NCBI GenBank assembly: GCA_041650635.1 | Contig: JBAZKV010000008.1 | Coordinates: 1-64,000 of the forward strand | Direction: 5' to 3' | Length of the DNA stretch: 64,000 bases | From: Candidatus Margulisiibacteriota bacterium | GTDB taxonomy: Bacteria > Margulisbacteria > WOR-1 > JAKLHX01 > JBAZKV01 | Shown: piece by piece, positions 54,300 to 63,766 of the stretch | Layout: each line of letters opens with the position of its first letter | Position numbering within the stretch: the stretch's first letter is position 1 | Position numbers and translations under genes: made by a program | Notes under the pieces: generated by a model | Told to the model about the DNA's origin: nothing | Databases searched by the model: none | The model's input: the letters and a program-made list of their open reading frames with translations, nothing else

Positions 54300-55481
54300 T
54301 TACCTTGGCAGCCAGCTTACAGGATTTTTTGGAACGCCTTCTTTTCTTACTTCAAAATGCAAATGCGGGCCGGTTGACCAACCCGTGCTTCCGACCAGCC
54401 CAAGCACCTGGCCTTTTGCCACCTTCTGGTCCTTTTGCGCATAGATCCTGGACATGTGCGCGTACAGAGTGGAAATACCCTTGCCATGGTCAAGTATGAC
54501 CAGTTTTCCATATCCTCTCCACCATCCGGAGTATATCACTTCTCCCCCGTCAGCGGCTTTAATGGGGCTGCCGTGCGATGCGGCAATATCAAGACCGGTG
54601 TGGAAACTCCTTCCGCCCCAGATAGGGCTCCTCCTATATCCGAAGGTCGAAGTTATTCTGCCGTAGAGAGGCCAGATGAATGTCCCGGTACCCTGGGGGC
54701 CGGCCAGGCCTTTTGCCTTGCGTTCCGCAAGCATTTTCTTGACCATGTTCTCTATCTCTTTTGAGCTCTGTTCCAGTTCCGCAATGTTCTTTTCATACTC
54801 GCGCTTTCTCTGTTCGAGAGATTTGTAGACCTTCTGTTTTTCTTCTGCCAGATTCTCGATATATGTTTTCTTGCTCTGTATGTTCCTTGCAAGCTTTTTT
54901 ATCTCTATGGTCACGCCTTCCAGCTCTTCCTTGGTAGAACTGAGCTTTGAGTGTTCCTGCGTAAGCTGATCCACGATACCAATGTCCCTTCCGATGATCT
55001 TCTCGAAAAAGTAAGAACGGCTTATGAAGTCGGCCAATGTGTCGGCGGTCAGAAGAAGCCCGAAAAGATTTACTCCGCCCGTTCTGTATATTTCGTTGAG
55101 CCTTTTTGAAAAAAGTGCGCTCTTTGAATCCATTTTTGCCTTTGTTTCAGCAAGCGAACCTCTAAGGTATCCGATCTTGTTCTCGTTCCTCTGGATCTGG
55201 TCCTGCGCCCTTGAGAGCTGGCCTTTTGTCACTTTGAGGTCTCTGTTGATAATGAAAAGCCTGTTTATTACGCTTTCTTCCTGCTGTTTTGTCTCTCTCA
55301 GCTTGCGCCTGCTCTGCTCCAGCTTTTTATATATTTCATCCAGCTGGTCCTGTTTTTCTTTTAGAGAATCCTTTGCATCCTTGTTCGCATATGCCTGCAT
55401 TGTCCATGCGGACAAGGCAAAGACAAAAAAAATAACAAGGACAGCGACCGCTCCCGCTTTTGTTTTTGCATGATTAAACAT
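54300..55481 (-). CDS. EnvC-like M23 peptidase with coiled coil
   Basis: Start MFNHAKTKAGAVAVLVIFFV at 55481 begins a signal peptide; a longer frame to 55520 is possible. Long coiled coil (about residues 30-245: QLDEIYKKLEQSRRKLRETK and onward) then a C-terminal LytM domain. The metal residues are intact (HTGLDIA, HLHFEVRKEG), unlike activator-type EnvC, which has lost them; so it may itself cut peptidoglycan. First gene of the M23-ctpA-SLBB-PGI/PMI-NDPsugar-hisD run. Confidence 0.92.
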   Translation of the reverse strand: MFNHAKTKAGAVAVLVIFFVFALSAWTMQAYANKDAKDSLKEKQDQLDEIYKKLEQSRRKLRETKQQEESVINRLFIINRDLKVTKGQLSRAQDQIQRNENKIGYLRGSLAETKAKMDSKSALFSKRLNEIYRTGGVNLFGLLLTADTLADFISRSYFFEKIIGRDIGIVDQLTQEHSKLSSTKEELEGVTIEIKKLARNIQSKKTYIENLAEEKQKVYKSLEQRKREYEKNIAELEQSSKEIENMVKKMLAERKAKGLAGPQGTGTFIWPLYGRITSTFGYRRSPIWGGRSFHTGLDIAASHGSPIKAADGGEVIYSGWWRGYGKLVILDHGKGISTLYAHMSRIYAQKDQKVAKGQVLGLVGSTGWSTGPHLHFEVRKEGVPKNPVSWLPR

Positions 55482-55531
55482 CAGGGATTTTTTTAGATGA
55501 TAACACACCGCACAGGTCATTTCAAGAAAGA

Positions 55532-55558
55532 AAAGGCCCCCGGGTTGCGGGGGCCTTA
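55532..55558 (-). terminator. Terminator after the outer-membrane-like gene
   Basis: A 10-bp GC-rich stem (AAGGCCCCCG / CGGGGGCCTT) around GGTTG; on the minus strand it is followed by TTTTCTTTCTT. Placed 20-50 bp past the stop at 55581. Confidence 0.9.
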
Positions 55559-55580
55559 GTAAAGCCGAAGTGTTGCCCGG

Positions 55581-56360
55581 TCAGAACAGATAGCTGTATC
55601 CGACCGCTGCCGACATGGCTTTCAGCGCCGGCTGAGATGAGGCGTATTTTATCCCTCCATAACCAATTTCACCGTAGATACATCCGAAATCCTCAACAAC
55701 ATAGTTGCCTCCAAGGGCCGCCTCGATACCCCACGAACCGGTCCTGCCCGCATTCACTTTCCACGGGTAAAGGAAAGAACCCGTAACATACCAGTCTATC
55801 GGCATATCCTCGGATTTCAACATATCCAGAGCATATACAAATCCAAGCCTGAGGTCGGAGATCTTATAGCTGTCATTGCCGTTGGGATTGGTTCCGGTAA
55901 GATAGTCGCCTCCCACTCTGATCTTGACCCCGGACAGCAATCCGGAGATAGGATAATCAAGGTCCACTATCATGCCGGTGGCGCCTGCCGAAAGTCCGAT
56001 CTTGGCTCCCAGCGAAATCCCGCTGCTTTTTACGGGAGCAGCCTTGGCTTTGGATGATTCCTGGGCAGGGCTTATCGGTTTTGGAGCGGGCGGCACCCAT
56101 GGAGCAGCGGCCTCTGTTTCTTCAGATTCCGCCTTTGCCTTGAGGGCTTCCCATCTTTTCAAAGTGGCCTTCTTTTCCGCCTGCATCTGTTTCATTTTCT
56201 TGGTGTTGCCCTGTTTCCTGAACTTTATGATCTTAGCGTCTACGACTTTGAGGTATTTTCTTACAGCCTGTTTTTCTTCCTCAAGAGTCCTGGCAAAAGA
56301 GGTGGACACGATCATCAGGGCAAATGAAACCATGAGCGCTACTGCCAATAACTTTTTCAT
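55581..56360 (-). CDS. Predicted outer-membrane beta-barrel-like protein with coiled linker
   Basis: Start MKKLLAVALMVSFALMIVST at 56360 follows AAAGGTGGTGAAAGA; the longer frame has no such site. Signal peptide, then a basic helical segment (KQGNTKKMKQMQAEKKATLK), a Pro/Ala linker and ~150 residues of alternating beta sequence ending GYSYLF, with a terminal Phe as in barrel proteins. No family recognised. Single gene between terminator and UPF0280. Confidence 0.75.
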   Translation of the reverse strand: MKKLLAVALMVSFALMIVSTSFARTLEEEKQAVRKYLKVVDAKIIKFRKQGNTKKMKQMQAEKKATLKRWEALKAKAESEETEAAAPWVPPAPKPISPAQESSKAKAAPVKSSGISLGAKIGLSAGATGMIVDLDYPISGLLSGVKIRVGGDYLTGTNPNGNDSYKISDLRLGFVYALDMLKSEDMPIDWYVTGSFLYPWKVNAGRTGSWGIEAALGGNYVVEDFGCIYGEIGYGGIKYASSQPALKAMSAAVGYSYLF

Positions 56361-56440
56361 TCTTTCACCACCTTTCGGGTTCGACAAAACTTGATTTATG
56401 CTAACTCTAAACCCTTTATCTTGTCAAGGGCCGCAAACCG

Positions 56441-57163
56441 TCAGGTGCCGCATATTTTAATTTTTCCCCAGACCCCTATTTTGTCGTCCTTAACTATAAG
56501 GACTCCGTGCAGGCCTCTGATCTTTTTTGCGGCCAGCACGCCCTTCTCAAGGTCCTTTCCGGTCTTTACGGCATTGCCGATGGCTGTTGCGGCGGCATCG
56601 GCAAGAGCGGCAGACCTTGCACAAACTGCCACAGCATCCGCGCTCCCAAAACTGAGCGAGTGCCCTACTGTACCGGAAGAAGTGCAGATCCCTATCGGAG
56701 TATCTTCGGGACCTATCTCAAGCGCTATCCTGCCGGAAAAAGGAGAGCCGCCGGCAAGAACGGATACTCTGCGCGGGATAGAGCTCTTTATATAGATATC
56801 CCCGCCGTTCTCAACTATCACCTGCTTTGAATATTTAAGAAGCCTTTTCCCCACATATTCGGCCACGGCGCCAGCGACCGCAGCCATGGGCCCTACACCG
56901 GTTTTTTTTGAACACCTGAGCATCTCTGCTACTATTTTAGGCGCTCCTATATCAGAAGGCAGAGGGACAAAACTTTTCTCAAAATTGGGGTGTTTTAGTA
57001 TATATTTTGTGAGGTCGATCCGGGCCTTTTTGACCAGTTCTTTTACTTTTGGGGCAAGGTCCCTGTCCGCGCAGATCAGCAGGTCGGTTTCGGCCTCAAC
57101 GACCTCAAAAGAGACCAGGTCCCCGGTTTTTACCAGCGAGCGGTATGTCCTTGGCTCATACAT
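56441..57163 (-). CDS. UPF0280-family (ApbE-like) protein
   Basis: 240 aa. Motifs VENGGDIYIKS, IGPEDTPIGICTSSGTVGHSLS and GSADAVAVCARSAALADAAAT match UPF0280, related to the ApbE flavin transferase fold. Methanogen members have been linked to methanogenesis; function here is unknown. Overlaps gcvPA by 8 nt and sits where gcvPB would be expected. Confidence 0.87.
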   Translation of the reverse strand: MYEPRTYRSLVKTGDLVSFEVVEAETDLLICADRDLAPKVKELVKKARIDLTKYILKHPNFEKSFVPLPSDIGAPKIVAEMLRCSKKTGVGPMAAVAGAVAEYVGKRLLKYSKQVIVENGGDIYIKSSIPRRVSVLAGGSPFSGRIALEIGPEDTPIGICTSSGTVGHSLSFGSADAVAVCARSAALADAAATAIGNAVKTGKDLEKGVLAAKKIRGLHGVLIVKDDKIGVWGKIKICGT

Positions 57164-58490
57164 TTTTTAGCGCGCAGCAAAGCATCTCGAGCTCTTCTTC
57201 AGTATTCATCTCCGTAACGCAAAAAAGCATGTGGTCCTTAAGGCCCGGGTACAGGTCTTCCAGAGGAAGCCCTCCAATTATCCCTTTTTCCGAAAGAAGT
57301 TCATTTATCTTCCGTGCCGGCTTCGGCAATCTCACAGCGAACTCTCTGAAAAAGGGCCTGTCAAAAGCAAGAGAGAAACCTTTTATCGATGTTATCCTGC
57401 GTTTTAAGTCTTCTCCCTTATTATGGCAGGCTTGCGCCACATCAAGCAGGCCGCCATCCCCTTTTGAGGTCAGATAAACACACGCGGCAAGCGCGCAGAG
57501 AGCCTCGTTGCTGCAGATATTGGAGGTGGCCTTTTCTCTCCTTATATGCTGCTCTCTGGTCTGCAGTGTCAGTACATAGCCCGGCATCCCGGATGAGTCC
57601 TGGGTTTTTCCGACAACGCGGCCGGGCATATACCTTAGATACTGCTTCTTTACGGCAAAGATACCAAGATAAGGGCCTCCGAAATTCAAAGGGTTGCCTA
57701 GCGGCTGGCCTTCTCCGACAACAATATCGGCCCCGTATTCGGACGGGCTGTTCAACACCGCAAGAGAGACCGGGTCCGCGCATGCGACAAAAAGAGCCCC
57801 TTTATCATGGGCCGCCTTTGAAAGGTCAAATACTTCTTCAAGACAGCCGAAAAAATTAGGCTGCTGTACGATCACGCAGGCGGTGTTTTCCCCGATGATC
57901 TTTTTTGCCGCGGAAAGGTCTGTGATCCCATCCTGGAACGGGACCTCTTTGAGCATTAGTCCGGAACCGGCAGCATATGCGGAAAGGACCCGGCGGTAAA
58001 AGGGGTTGACCGCTGATGAAACTACCACTTCTTTTTTCTTTGTATATGAAGAGGCAAGCAGAGCTGCTTCTGCCATAGCGGTAGAAGCGTCGTACATTGA
58101 GGCATTGGCCGCATCCATACCCGTAAGGCGGCATATCATGGTCTGGTATTCGTAGACCGCCTGAAGTATCCCCTGGCTGATCTCCGGCTGGTACGGGGTA
58201 TAGGCCGTGTAGAATTCGGACCTTGAAACAATGTGCTTTACAACGGACGGGATATAGTGGTTATAGGCCCCTGCCCCAAGAAAACTCGGTTTTTTGGAAA
58301 CGGACTTGTTGCTGCCGCTCAGCAATCTCAGCTCTCTTGCAAGGTCCATCTCACAAAGAGCCTGCGGCAGATCGATCTGAGGGTTCCTGAGCGCCTTGGG
58401 GACATCACAAAACAGCTCCTCGACAGAAGCAGCCCCGCAGACCTTGAGCATAGCCCCTCTGTCGTCGTCAGTGTTTGGGATGTAGCTCAT
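57156..58490 (-). CDS. gcvPA: Glycine dehydrogenase (decarboxylating) subunit 1
   Basis: N-terminal-half P-protein of the glycine cleavage system: MSYIPNTDDDRGAMLKVCG, YTPYQPEISQGILQAVYEYQ, MYDASTAMAEA, and GEGQPLGNPLNFGGPYLG. 444 aa, normal for the split form. The partner gcvPB, which carries the PLP lysine, is not in the window; UPF0280 follows instead. It starts 23 nt before the gcvH stop. Confidence 0.93.
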   Translation of the reverse strand: MSYIPNTDDDRGAMLKVCGAASVEELFCDVPKALRNPQIDLPQALCEMDLARELRLLSGSNKSVSKKPSFLGAGAYNHYIPSVVKHIVSRSEFYTAYTPYQPEISQGILQAVYEYQTMICRLTGMDAANASMYDASTAMAEAALLASSYTKKKEVVVSSAVNPFYRRVLSAYAAGSGLMLKEVPFQDGITDLSAAKKIIGENTACVIVQQPNFFGCLEEVFDLSKAAHDKGALFVACADPVSLAVLNSPSEYGADIVVGEGQPLGNPLNFGGPYLGIFAVKKQYLRYMPGRVVGKTQDSSGMPGYVLTLQTREQHIRREKATSNICSNEALCALAACVYLTSKGDGGLLDVAQACHNKGEDLKRRITSIKGFSLAFDRPFFREFAVRLPKPARKINELLSEKGIIGGLPLEDLYPGLKDHMLFCVTEMNTEEELEMLCCALKNV

Positions 58491-58851
58491 CTAAGTACTT
58501 CTGGTAGGACGCCAGGTCCATCAGGCTTTCAAGCTGAGAGGCTTCTTTGATCTTCAGTTTTGCGATCCAACCGCTTCCGTAAGGCTCACGGTTGACGAGT
58601 TCCGGAGACGAGGACAGGGCGGCATTGACTTTGAGAACGCTTCCGGATACAGGGCTGTAAACGCTTGATACGGCCTTTACCGATTCCAGGACACAGAGCT
58701 CCTGTCCGGCCTCAAGCGTTTTGCCGGCCTCCGGCAGCTCTACAAAAACCACATCTCCGAGCTCTTTTTGAGCATAATCGCTCACCCCCACAGTTCCGTC
58801 TGGCGCTATCCATTCATGTTCTTTGGTATATTTTATCTCTTCCGGTTTCAA
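58468..58851 (-). CDS. gcvH: Glycine cleavage system H protein
   Basis: Lipoyl carrier. Lipoylated lysine in VLESVKAVSSVYSPVSG. A TTG at 58851 lies 7 nt after GGGAGG and fits the family start (KPEEIKYTKEHEW); the ATG at 58872 has no ribosome site. About 127 aa. Between gcvT and gcvPA. Confidence 0.93.
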   Translation of the reverse strand: MKPEEIKYTKEHEWIAPDGTVGVSDYAQKELGDVVFVELPEAGKTLEAGQELCVLESVKAVSSVYSPVSGSVLKVNAALSSSPELVNREPYGSGWIAKLKIKEASQLESLMDLASYQKYLDELHPKH

Positions 58852-58877
58852 ATCATTACCTCCCGCGATCAAGTTTG

Positions 58878-59948
58878 CTAACTAATTTTAGCATATCTTT
58901 TATAGAACGGCAGTTTTACCATTTTTGAGGGGTGCAGTTTCTCCCTGATCTGCACGGTTATTTCTCCATCCGGTAAAACAGAGCCCGGCTCGACATATCC
59001 CATAAAGACCGGCTTTTTCAGAGTCGGGGAAAATGTCCCGGATGTTACAGCTCCGATCTTTCTGCCTTTTGATATCAATACGCAGCCCTGTCTGGCTATA
59101 GCCTTGTCCAGGACTTCAAATCCGGAGAGCACTTTACTTATGCCTGAGGCTCTCTGCTCCTCCAGAGCTTTTTTCCCGGTAAATTCGCTTTTTCCAAGGT
59201 CAACGGCAAAAGAGAGGCCTGCCTCAAGAGGCGTTGTATCTTCGTCCAGTTCATGGCCGTAGAGCGGGAGTCCCGCTTCAAGCCGCAGGCTGTCCCTGGA
59301 TCCCAGGCCGCACGCTTTTGCGCCTTCAGAAATGAACCCGTCCCACAGCCGGGATGCATAAGACCTGTCAAAAAAGAACTCAAAGCCGTCCTCTCCAGTA
59401 TACCCTGACCTTGAAGCAAATACCTCTACCCCCAGGACCTCCATCCATACACAATCCCTGTGCTTTAAAGCGGAAAGGTCGGTCTTGGTCAGTTTTTGCA
59501 CAATAGAAGCCGCCTGAGGCCCCTGGATGGCCACAGCGGTGCTTGAATCATAGAGTAGTTTGAACTTTTTTGAACTGCGGCAAAAATGCGAAAAAACCCT
59601 GTCCGCGTTGGAGGCATTGGCTATCACCAGAAATTCGCTCCCGGTCCTGTAAACAAGGATGTCGTCCAGGATGCCTCCTCTTTCGTTAAGGACAAAAGAA
59701 TACTGCGCGCGGTTGTCCTTTAATTTGGCCAGGTCATTGGAGGTAAGCCTCTGCAAAGCGTCAAAGTCGTCGGTCTTTATCTGGCCCATGTGCCCTATAT
59801 CAAAAAGCCCGCAGCCCTGTCTGGCGTAATTGTGCTCTTCGATTATGCCTGTATACTGTACCGGCATGACCCAGGAGGCAAAGTCCACCATTTTGGCCCC
59901 GAGCCTTAAGTGCTCTTGATAAAGCGCTGTTCTTTTTGGCTCGGACAT
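58878..59948 (-). CDS. gcvT: Glycine cleavage system T protein (aminomethyltransferase)
   Basis: Transfers the methylene group to tetrahydrofolate. KMVDFASWVMPVQY, LFDIGHMGQI, the folate-binding VAIQGPQA, SGYTGEDGFEFF, and DSLRLEAGLPLYGHELDE are conserved. 356 aa. One base from hisC upstream. Confidence 0.95.
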   Translation of the reverse strand: MSEPKRTALYQEHLRLGAKMVDFASWVMPVQYTGIIEEHNYARQGCGLFDIGHMGQIKTDDFDALQRLTSNDLAKLKDNRAQYSFVLNERGGILDDILVYRTGSEFLVIANASNADRVFSHFCRSSKKFKLLYDSSTAVAIQGPQAASIVQKLTKTDLSALKHRDCVWMEVLGVEVFASRSGYTGEDGFEFFFDRSYASRLWDGFISEGAKACGLGSRDSLRLEAGLPLYGHELDEDTTPLEAGLSFAVDLGKSEFTGKKALEEQRASGISKVLSGFEVLDKAIARQGCVLISKGRKIGAVTSGTFSPTLKKPVFMGYVEPGSVLPDGEITVQIREKLHPSKMVKLPFYKRYAKIS

Positions 59949-59949
59949 C

Positions 59950-61035
59950 CTAAAGTATTTCCCTTAATGATCTGATGAACTCCCTGTTCTGGAAGGGTTT
60001 GCCGATCGTGACCCTTATCGCCGTGGGAAGGCCGAACGAGTTTAGAGGCCTTATTATTATCCCCCGCTGCATCAGTTTGACAAAGACCTCTTCTGCGTTC
60101 CTTTTGAGATCTATATAAATAAAATTCGCCTGGGTCTTTAGAAAGCTGAGCCCTAGTTTCGACAGTTCTTTATACAGGTATTTTTTGCCCAGGGAATTGT
60201 TCTTAATGCTTTTTTTGACGAATTCCGCGTCGTCAAGCGCTGCCAGTGCGGCGATCTGACCGATACGGTTCACATTGAACGGCATTTTGACCAGATTAAG
60301 GCACTCTATAAGTTTTTTGCTGGCAACTCCGTACCCCACGCGCAATGCGGCAAGCCCGTATATTTTTGAAAAGGTCTTAAGAACGATCAGATTATCATAT
60401 TTGCCTATCAATCCGGCAGCAGAAGTGAATTCTTCTCTCTCGCAATAGTCCCCGTAAGCCTCGTCAACGACCACTACTGTGTCTTTAGAGACTTTAGACA
60501 ATAGATCTTCTATCTTTCCTGCGGCTACTATCGTTCCTGTCGGATTGTTGGGATTGCATAGAAATACCAGCTTTGTTTTACTGTTTATCTTTTCCACAAA
60601 TCCGTCAATATCGTAAGCATGGTCTTTTAAGACTACATGAAGCGGCTTGCCGTCCATAAGTTTAGTCACAAATTCGTAGACACTGAAAGTATTATCGGAC
60701 AGAACGGCTTCCTGCCCTGCGCTAAGGAAAGTCTGCGCGATCAAAAGCATGATTTCATCAGAGCCGTTGCCAACCACAAAATTATCGGGAAGAAGGCCGA
60801 ACTTGTCTGCCAGCGCGTTCCTTAGAGGAACATGGTGCTGGTCGGGATATTTTGAGGACTCTTTGAGGGCCTTTTTAGCAGCACTTAAAGCCTTTGGGCT
60901 GGAGCCGAGGGGGTTTTCGTTGGAGGCAAGCTTTATAACACTGCTTAAGCCGAACTCTTCTTTGACATCCTCTTCCTGCTTGCCGGGGATATATTTCGAA
61001 AGGTTCTTCAGGCAGTCTCTTGCCAGCTGGCTCAT
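59950..61035 (-). CDS. hisC: Histidinol-phosphate aminotransferase
   Basis: Class I/II PLP enzyme. KLASNENPLGSSPKAL, CNPNNPTGT, DEAYGDYC, the PLP lysine in LKTFSKIYGLAALRVGYG, and RVTIG at the end. 361 aa. It could also serve aromatic amino acid transamination. TGATATAAT ends 9 nt before the ATG without a Shine-Dalgarno, so this is the likely leaderless head of hisC-gcvT-gcvH-gcvPA-UPF0280. Confidence 0.93.
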   Translation of the reverse strand: MSQLARDCLKNLSKYIPGKQEEDVKEEFGLSSVIKLASNENPLGSSPKALSAAKKALKESSKYPDQHHVPLRNALADKFGLLPDNFVVGNGSDEIMLLIAQTFLSAGQEAVLSDNTFSVYEFVTKLMDGKPLHVVLKDHAYDIDGFVEKINSKTKLVFLCNPNNPTGTIVAAGKIEDLLSKVSKDTVVVVDEAYGDYCEREEFTSAAGLIGKYDNLIVLKTFSKIYGLAALRVGYGVASKKLIECLNLVKMPFNVNRIGQIAALAALDDAEFVKKSIKNNSLGKKYLYKELSKLGLSFLKTQANFIYIDLKRNAEEVFVKLMQRGIIIRPLNSFGLPTAIRVTIGKPFQNREFIRSLREIL

Positions 61036-61044
61036 GACAAAAAG

Positions 61045-61050
61045 ATTATA
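61045..61050 (-). promoter_or_regulatory. Extended -10 of the hisC-gcv operon
   Basis: Minus-strand TGATATAAT, 9 nt before the hisC ATG; no Shine-Dalgarno. Confidence 0.55.
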
Positions 61051-61058
61051 TCACATCC

Positions 61059-62423
61059 TCATCTGGGCTCCCGTCTTCTTATTTTCACTTTCTTTTTATC
61101 GCCGTGAAGCTTGTAATAACTCTTGATGGTCTCCTTCTTTATTACCGCACCGTTCTTCTTGACGGTCCTTGTCACCGTGGTCCAGAACGCTCCTGTCTGC
61201 ACCAGTTTTTCCTCAGGGACCTCGGAAGTCGGATCTTTTGTTGTCACTATCTCATATCTGTATCTTATTGCCGCAGGAGAAAAAGATACTGTCTTGCCCG
61301 AGGGAGCACCTATGATCCTGAAGGTCAGCCCTTTCTTGAACGGAACAGCCTGTATCACGACAGGATGCCCGGTATTGTTCCTGAGCTTTAGGTCCGTGGA
61401 AGGAGGATAGATCGTAGCGTCCCTTCCCAGAGGGTAGATGGAAAAATACATGCCGTGGTTCCTTCTGTTAACTATCTCAAGGTCCGCCATGAGGGCGCTG
61501 TTATAGAGAGTGGTGGCTATCTGGCACGCCCCTCCGCCGTATTCCGGCACCAGTTCATCCCCAATGATCACATAAGCCTCTTTAAAACCTCTTTCCCCTG
61601 TGAACTCGCCTATAAGAGGAAGGAGCGAAAAAACTTCGCCGGAGGCCAGAAAGGTATTATCGACAAATGAGGATACCAGATAGATGTTGGAGATCCTGTT
61701 TGGCGAATCATGGGTCCCATAGTAGGTGGTGTAACTGCCGATGACCTCGGCGCTGGGAATGCTCTGGAGCATCTCCCGGCTTATCCTGGGACGGGCCAGA
61801 TCGAGTATTACAGCAGACTCCAAAGCTCCATTTTCCAGAGAACTTTTTAGCAGCAGCCTAGTCTCTTCTCGTTTCAACTGTCTGCCTGTAGTGTGCGGTC
61901 TTATGGACACCCTGGTCCTTCCCGACGGGTCCTTTGAGATCAAAAATCTCGCGTTCTCTTTGTCCCTGTCAATATAAGAAGCCACCTGGGCGATAAGGGC
62001 CTTCAAATGCAGTTCATTTGCCACCTTCATGACAGGAGGGACCTCTCTCCTTTTCCTGCCAAGCCCGTAAGAAATCCTGCCCAGATAGCCTTCTCTCTGG
62101 GAGATCTGTATTACCCTGTCAACTGATTCTTCCGGAAAAAGTATCAGACCGGCCTGCGAGGGCTTGAACTCGTACCTTATCTGGCGTTTGTCCTCTTCCA
62201 GGACAAGCGCGGGAAGTCTTTCTATAACACTGTCCGCTTCAAAAGTCGAAAGTCTTAAAACCGCCTCCTGCCTGGTAAGGCCGCTCACCGGCACACTGCC
62301 TATGTAAAAGCCCTGATCGATCCTTTCTTCCATATAGAACCGGTCGCCAAAATAGGCGCCAAAAACGACCGCGGAAATGATAAGAATAAGGAGCGCTGCT
62401 TTTATGAGAGGGTGCTTCTTCAT
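61059..62423 (-). CDS. VanW-family protein with peptidoglycan-binding-like domain
   Basis: 454 aa. One N-terminal membrane anchor (LIKAALLILIISAVVFGAYFG), a PG_binding_4-like region (GSVPVSGLTRQEAVLRLSTF; RPHTTGRQLKREETRLLL) and a VanW domain (VSSFVDNTFLASGEVFSLLP; GGGACQIATTLYNSALMADL; NRRNHG..PLGRDATIYPP). A G5-like tail follows. Family is envelope-located with a possible link to peptidoglycan; not a resistance gene in itself. Last gene before the bidirectional terminator beyond tuf. Confidence 0.9.
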   Translation of the reverse strand: MKKHPLIKAALLILIISAVVFGAYFGDRFYMEERIDQGFYIGSVPVSGLTRQEAVLRLSTFEADSVIERLPALVLEEDKRQIRYEFKPSQAGLILFPEESVDRVIQISQREGYLGRISYGLGRKRREVPPVMKVANELHLKALIAQVASYIDRDKENARFLISKDPSGRTRVSIRPHTTGRQLKREETRLLLKSSLENGALESAVILDLARPRISREMLQSIPSAEVIGSYTTYYGTHDSPNRISNIYLVSSFVDNTFLASGEVFSLLPLIGEFTGERGFKEAYVIIGDELVPEYGGGACQIATTLYNSALMADLEIVNRRNHGMYFSIYPLGRDATIYPPSTDLKLRNNTGHPVVIQAVPFKKGLTFRIIGAPSGKTVSFSPAAIRYRYEIVTTKDPTSEVPEEKLVQTGAFWTTVTRTVKKNGAVIKKETIKSYYKLHGDKKKVKIRRREPR

Positions 62424-62444
62424 GTCCTGCTATTTTCCGTATAA

Positions 62445-62477
62445 ATAAAAAACCCCGAACTGCTTCGGGGTTTTTTT
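62445..62477. terminator. Terminator of tuf (bidirectional)
   Basis: AAAAAACCCCGAA and TTCGGGGTTTTTT arms around CTGC. On the minus strand it ends the tuf transcript; the A-run makes it usable from the other side also. VanW transcription must then begin within the ~25 bp after it or read through. Confidence 0.9.
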
Positions 62478-62494
62478 ATCATCTGTTAGACAAC

Positions 62495-63694
62495 CTACTC
62501 TATTATCTTGGAAACTACGCCCGCCCCGACCGTGTGCCCGCCTTCCCTGATGGCAAAACGCAGGCCTTCTTCTATGGCTATGTCTGTTATCAGTTCCACT
62601 TTCATGACGATGTTGTCGCCCGGCATGACCATCTCCACTTTATCGGGAAGCTGGATAGCCCCGGTAACATCGGTGGTCCCCACATAGAACTGCGGTCTGT
62701 AGCCCGGGAAGAAAGGAGTGTGCCTTCCGCCTTCTTCTTTGGTTAGAACATATATTTGGGCCTCGAACTTCTTGTGAGGCTTGATGGAACCTGGCTTTGC
62801 AAGGACCATGCCTCTCTGGATATCATCTTTTTCTATGCCCCTGAGAAGGATGCCTACGTTGTCCCCGGCCAGACCTTCGTCCAGGGTCTTCCTGAACATC
62901 TCTATACCGGTGACAATACTCTTTTTCTGGCTCCCGAGCCCGATTATTTCCACCTCATCTCCTACCTTGACCTTGCCTCTACCTATCCTGCCTGTTCCCA
63001 CAGTGCCTCTGCCGGTGATCGTAAAGACATCTTCGATCGGCATAAGGAAAGGTTTATCAAGATCTCTCTTCGGGTCGGGAATGTAGGAATCAAGAGCGTC
63101 CATCAGCTCATATATGGATTTGCACCACTGGCAGTCGGATTTTCCGCAGCCGCATTCAAGGGCCTTTAACGCGGAGCCTTTGACGAACGGTATCTTATCG
63201 CCGTCAAATTCATATTTCTTCAGGAGCTCTCTTGTCTCCACTTCCACCAATTCCACCAGTTCCTTATCGTCGACCATGTCCACCTTGTTCAGATATACGA
63301 CGATGGAAGGGACATTGACCTGTTTGGCAAGAAGGATGTGTTCTCTGGTCTGGGGCATGGGGCCGTCGGCGGCGCTCACCACAAGTATGGCTCCATCCAT
63401 CTGGGCGGCTCCGATGACCATGTTCTTAACATAGTCGGCGTGTCCGGGGCAGTCTATGTGAGCATAATGTCTTTTATCTGTTTCATATTCCACATGGGCG
63501 ATAGCGATCGTAATACCTCTTGCTTTTTCTTCCGGTGCGCTGTCGATCTCGTCAAAGGCCTTTGCCTTGGCATAACCTTTTGACGACATCGTTTTTGTGA
63601 TGGCCGCGGTCAGGGTGGTCTTTCCGTGATCGACATGCCCGATCGTCCCGACATTTACATGGGGCTTTTTCCTCTCAAACTTTTCTCTTGCCAT
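62495..63694 (-). CDS. tuf: Elongation factor Tu with a four-cysteine insert
   Basis: GTPase delivering aminoacyl-tRNA. G1 GHVDHGKT (19-26), G3 DCPGH (81-85), G4 NKVD (136-139), G5 SALK (174-177), and domains 2 and 3 ([33 protein letters not shown]). 399 aa, with GCxCx4CxxC-like residues [11 protein letters not shown] at 181-191, where E. coli has a short GDAEW. The cysteines could bind zinc. In domain 2 [10 protein letters not shown] replaces the common TVVTGRVERG. GGAGG lies 8 nt from the ATG. tRNA-Thr lies just upstream, an old tRNA-tuf arrangement. Confidence 0.97.
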   Translation of the reverse strand: MAREKFERKKPHVNVGTIGHVDHGKTTLTAAITKTMSSKGYAKAKAFDEIDSAPEEKARGITIAIAHVEYETDKRHYAHIDCPGHADYVKNMVIGAAQMDGAILVVSAADGPMPQTREHILLAKQVNVPSIVVYLNKVDMVDDKELVELVEVETRELLKKYEFDGDKIPFVKGSALKALECGCGKSDCQWCKSIYELMDALDSYIPDPKRDLDKPFLMPIEDVFTITGRGTVGTGRIGRGKVKVGDEVEIIGLGSQKKSIVTGIEMFRKTLDEGLAGDNVGILLRGIEKDDIQRGMVLAKPGSIKPHKKFEAQIYVLTKEEGGRHTPFFPGYRPQFYVGTTDVTGAIQLPDKVEMVMPGDNIVMKVELITDIAIEEGLRFAIREGGHTVGAGVVSKIIE

Positions 63695-63766
63695 TTTGTT
63701 TCCTCCTTGATTTTAATACTGAAATTATATTATACCATAATGCCAGCGTCAATGGCCCCGCGCAAC

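Noticed and set aside
56441..57163. gcvPB after gcvPA
   Set aside because: The product has UPF0280 motifs, is only 240 aa and has no PLP-binding lysine region.
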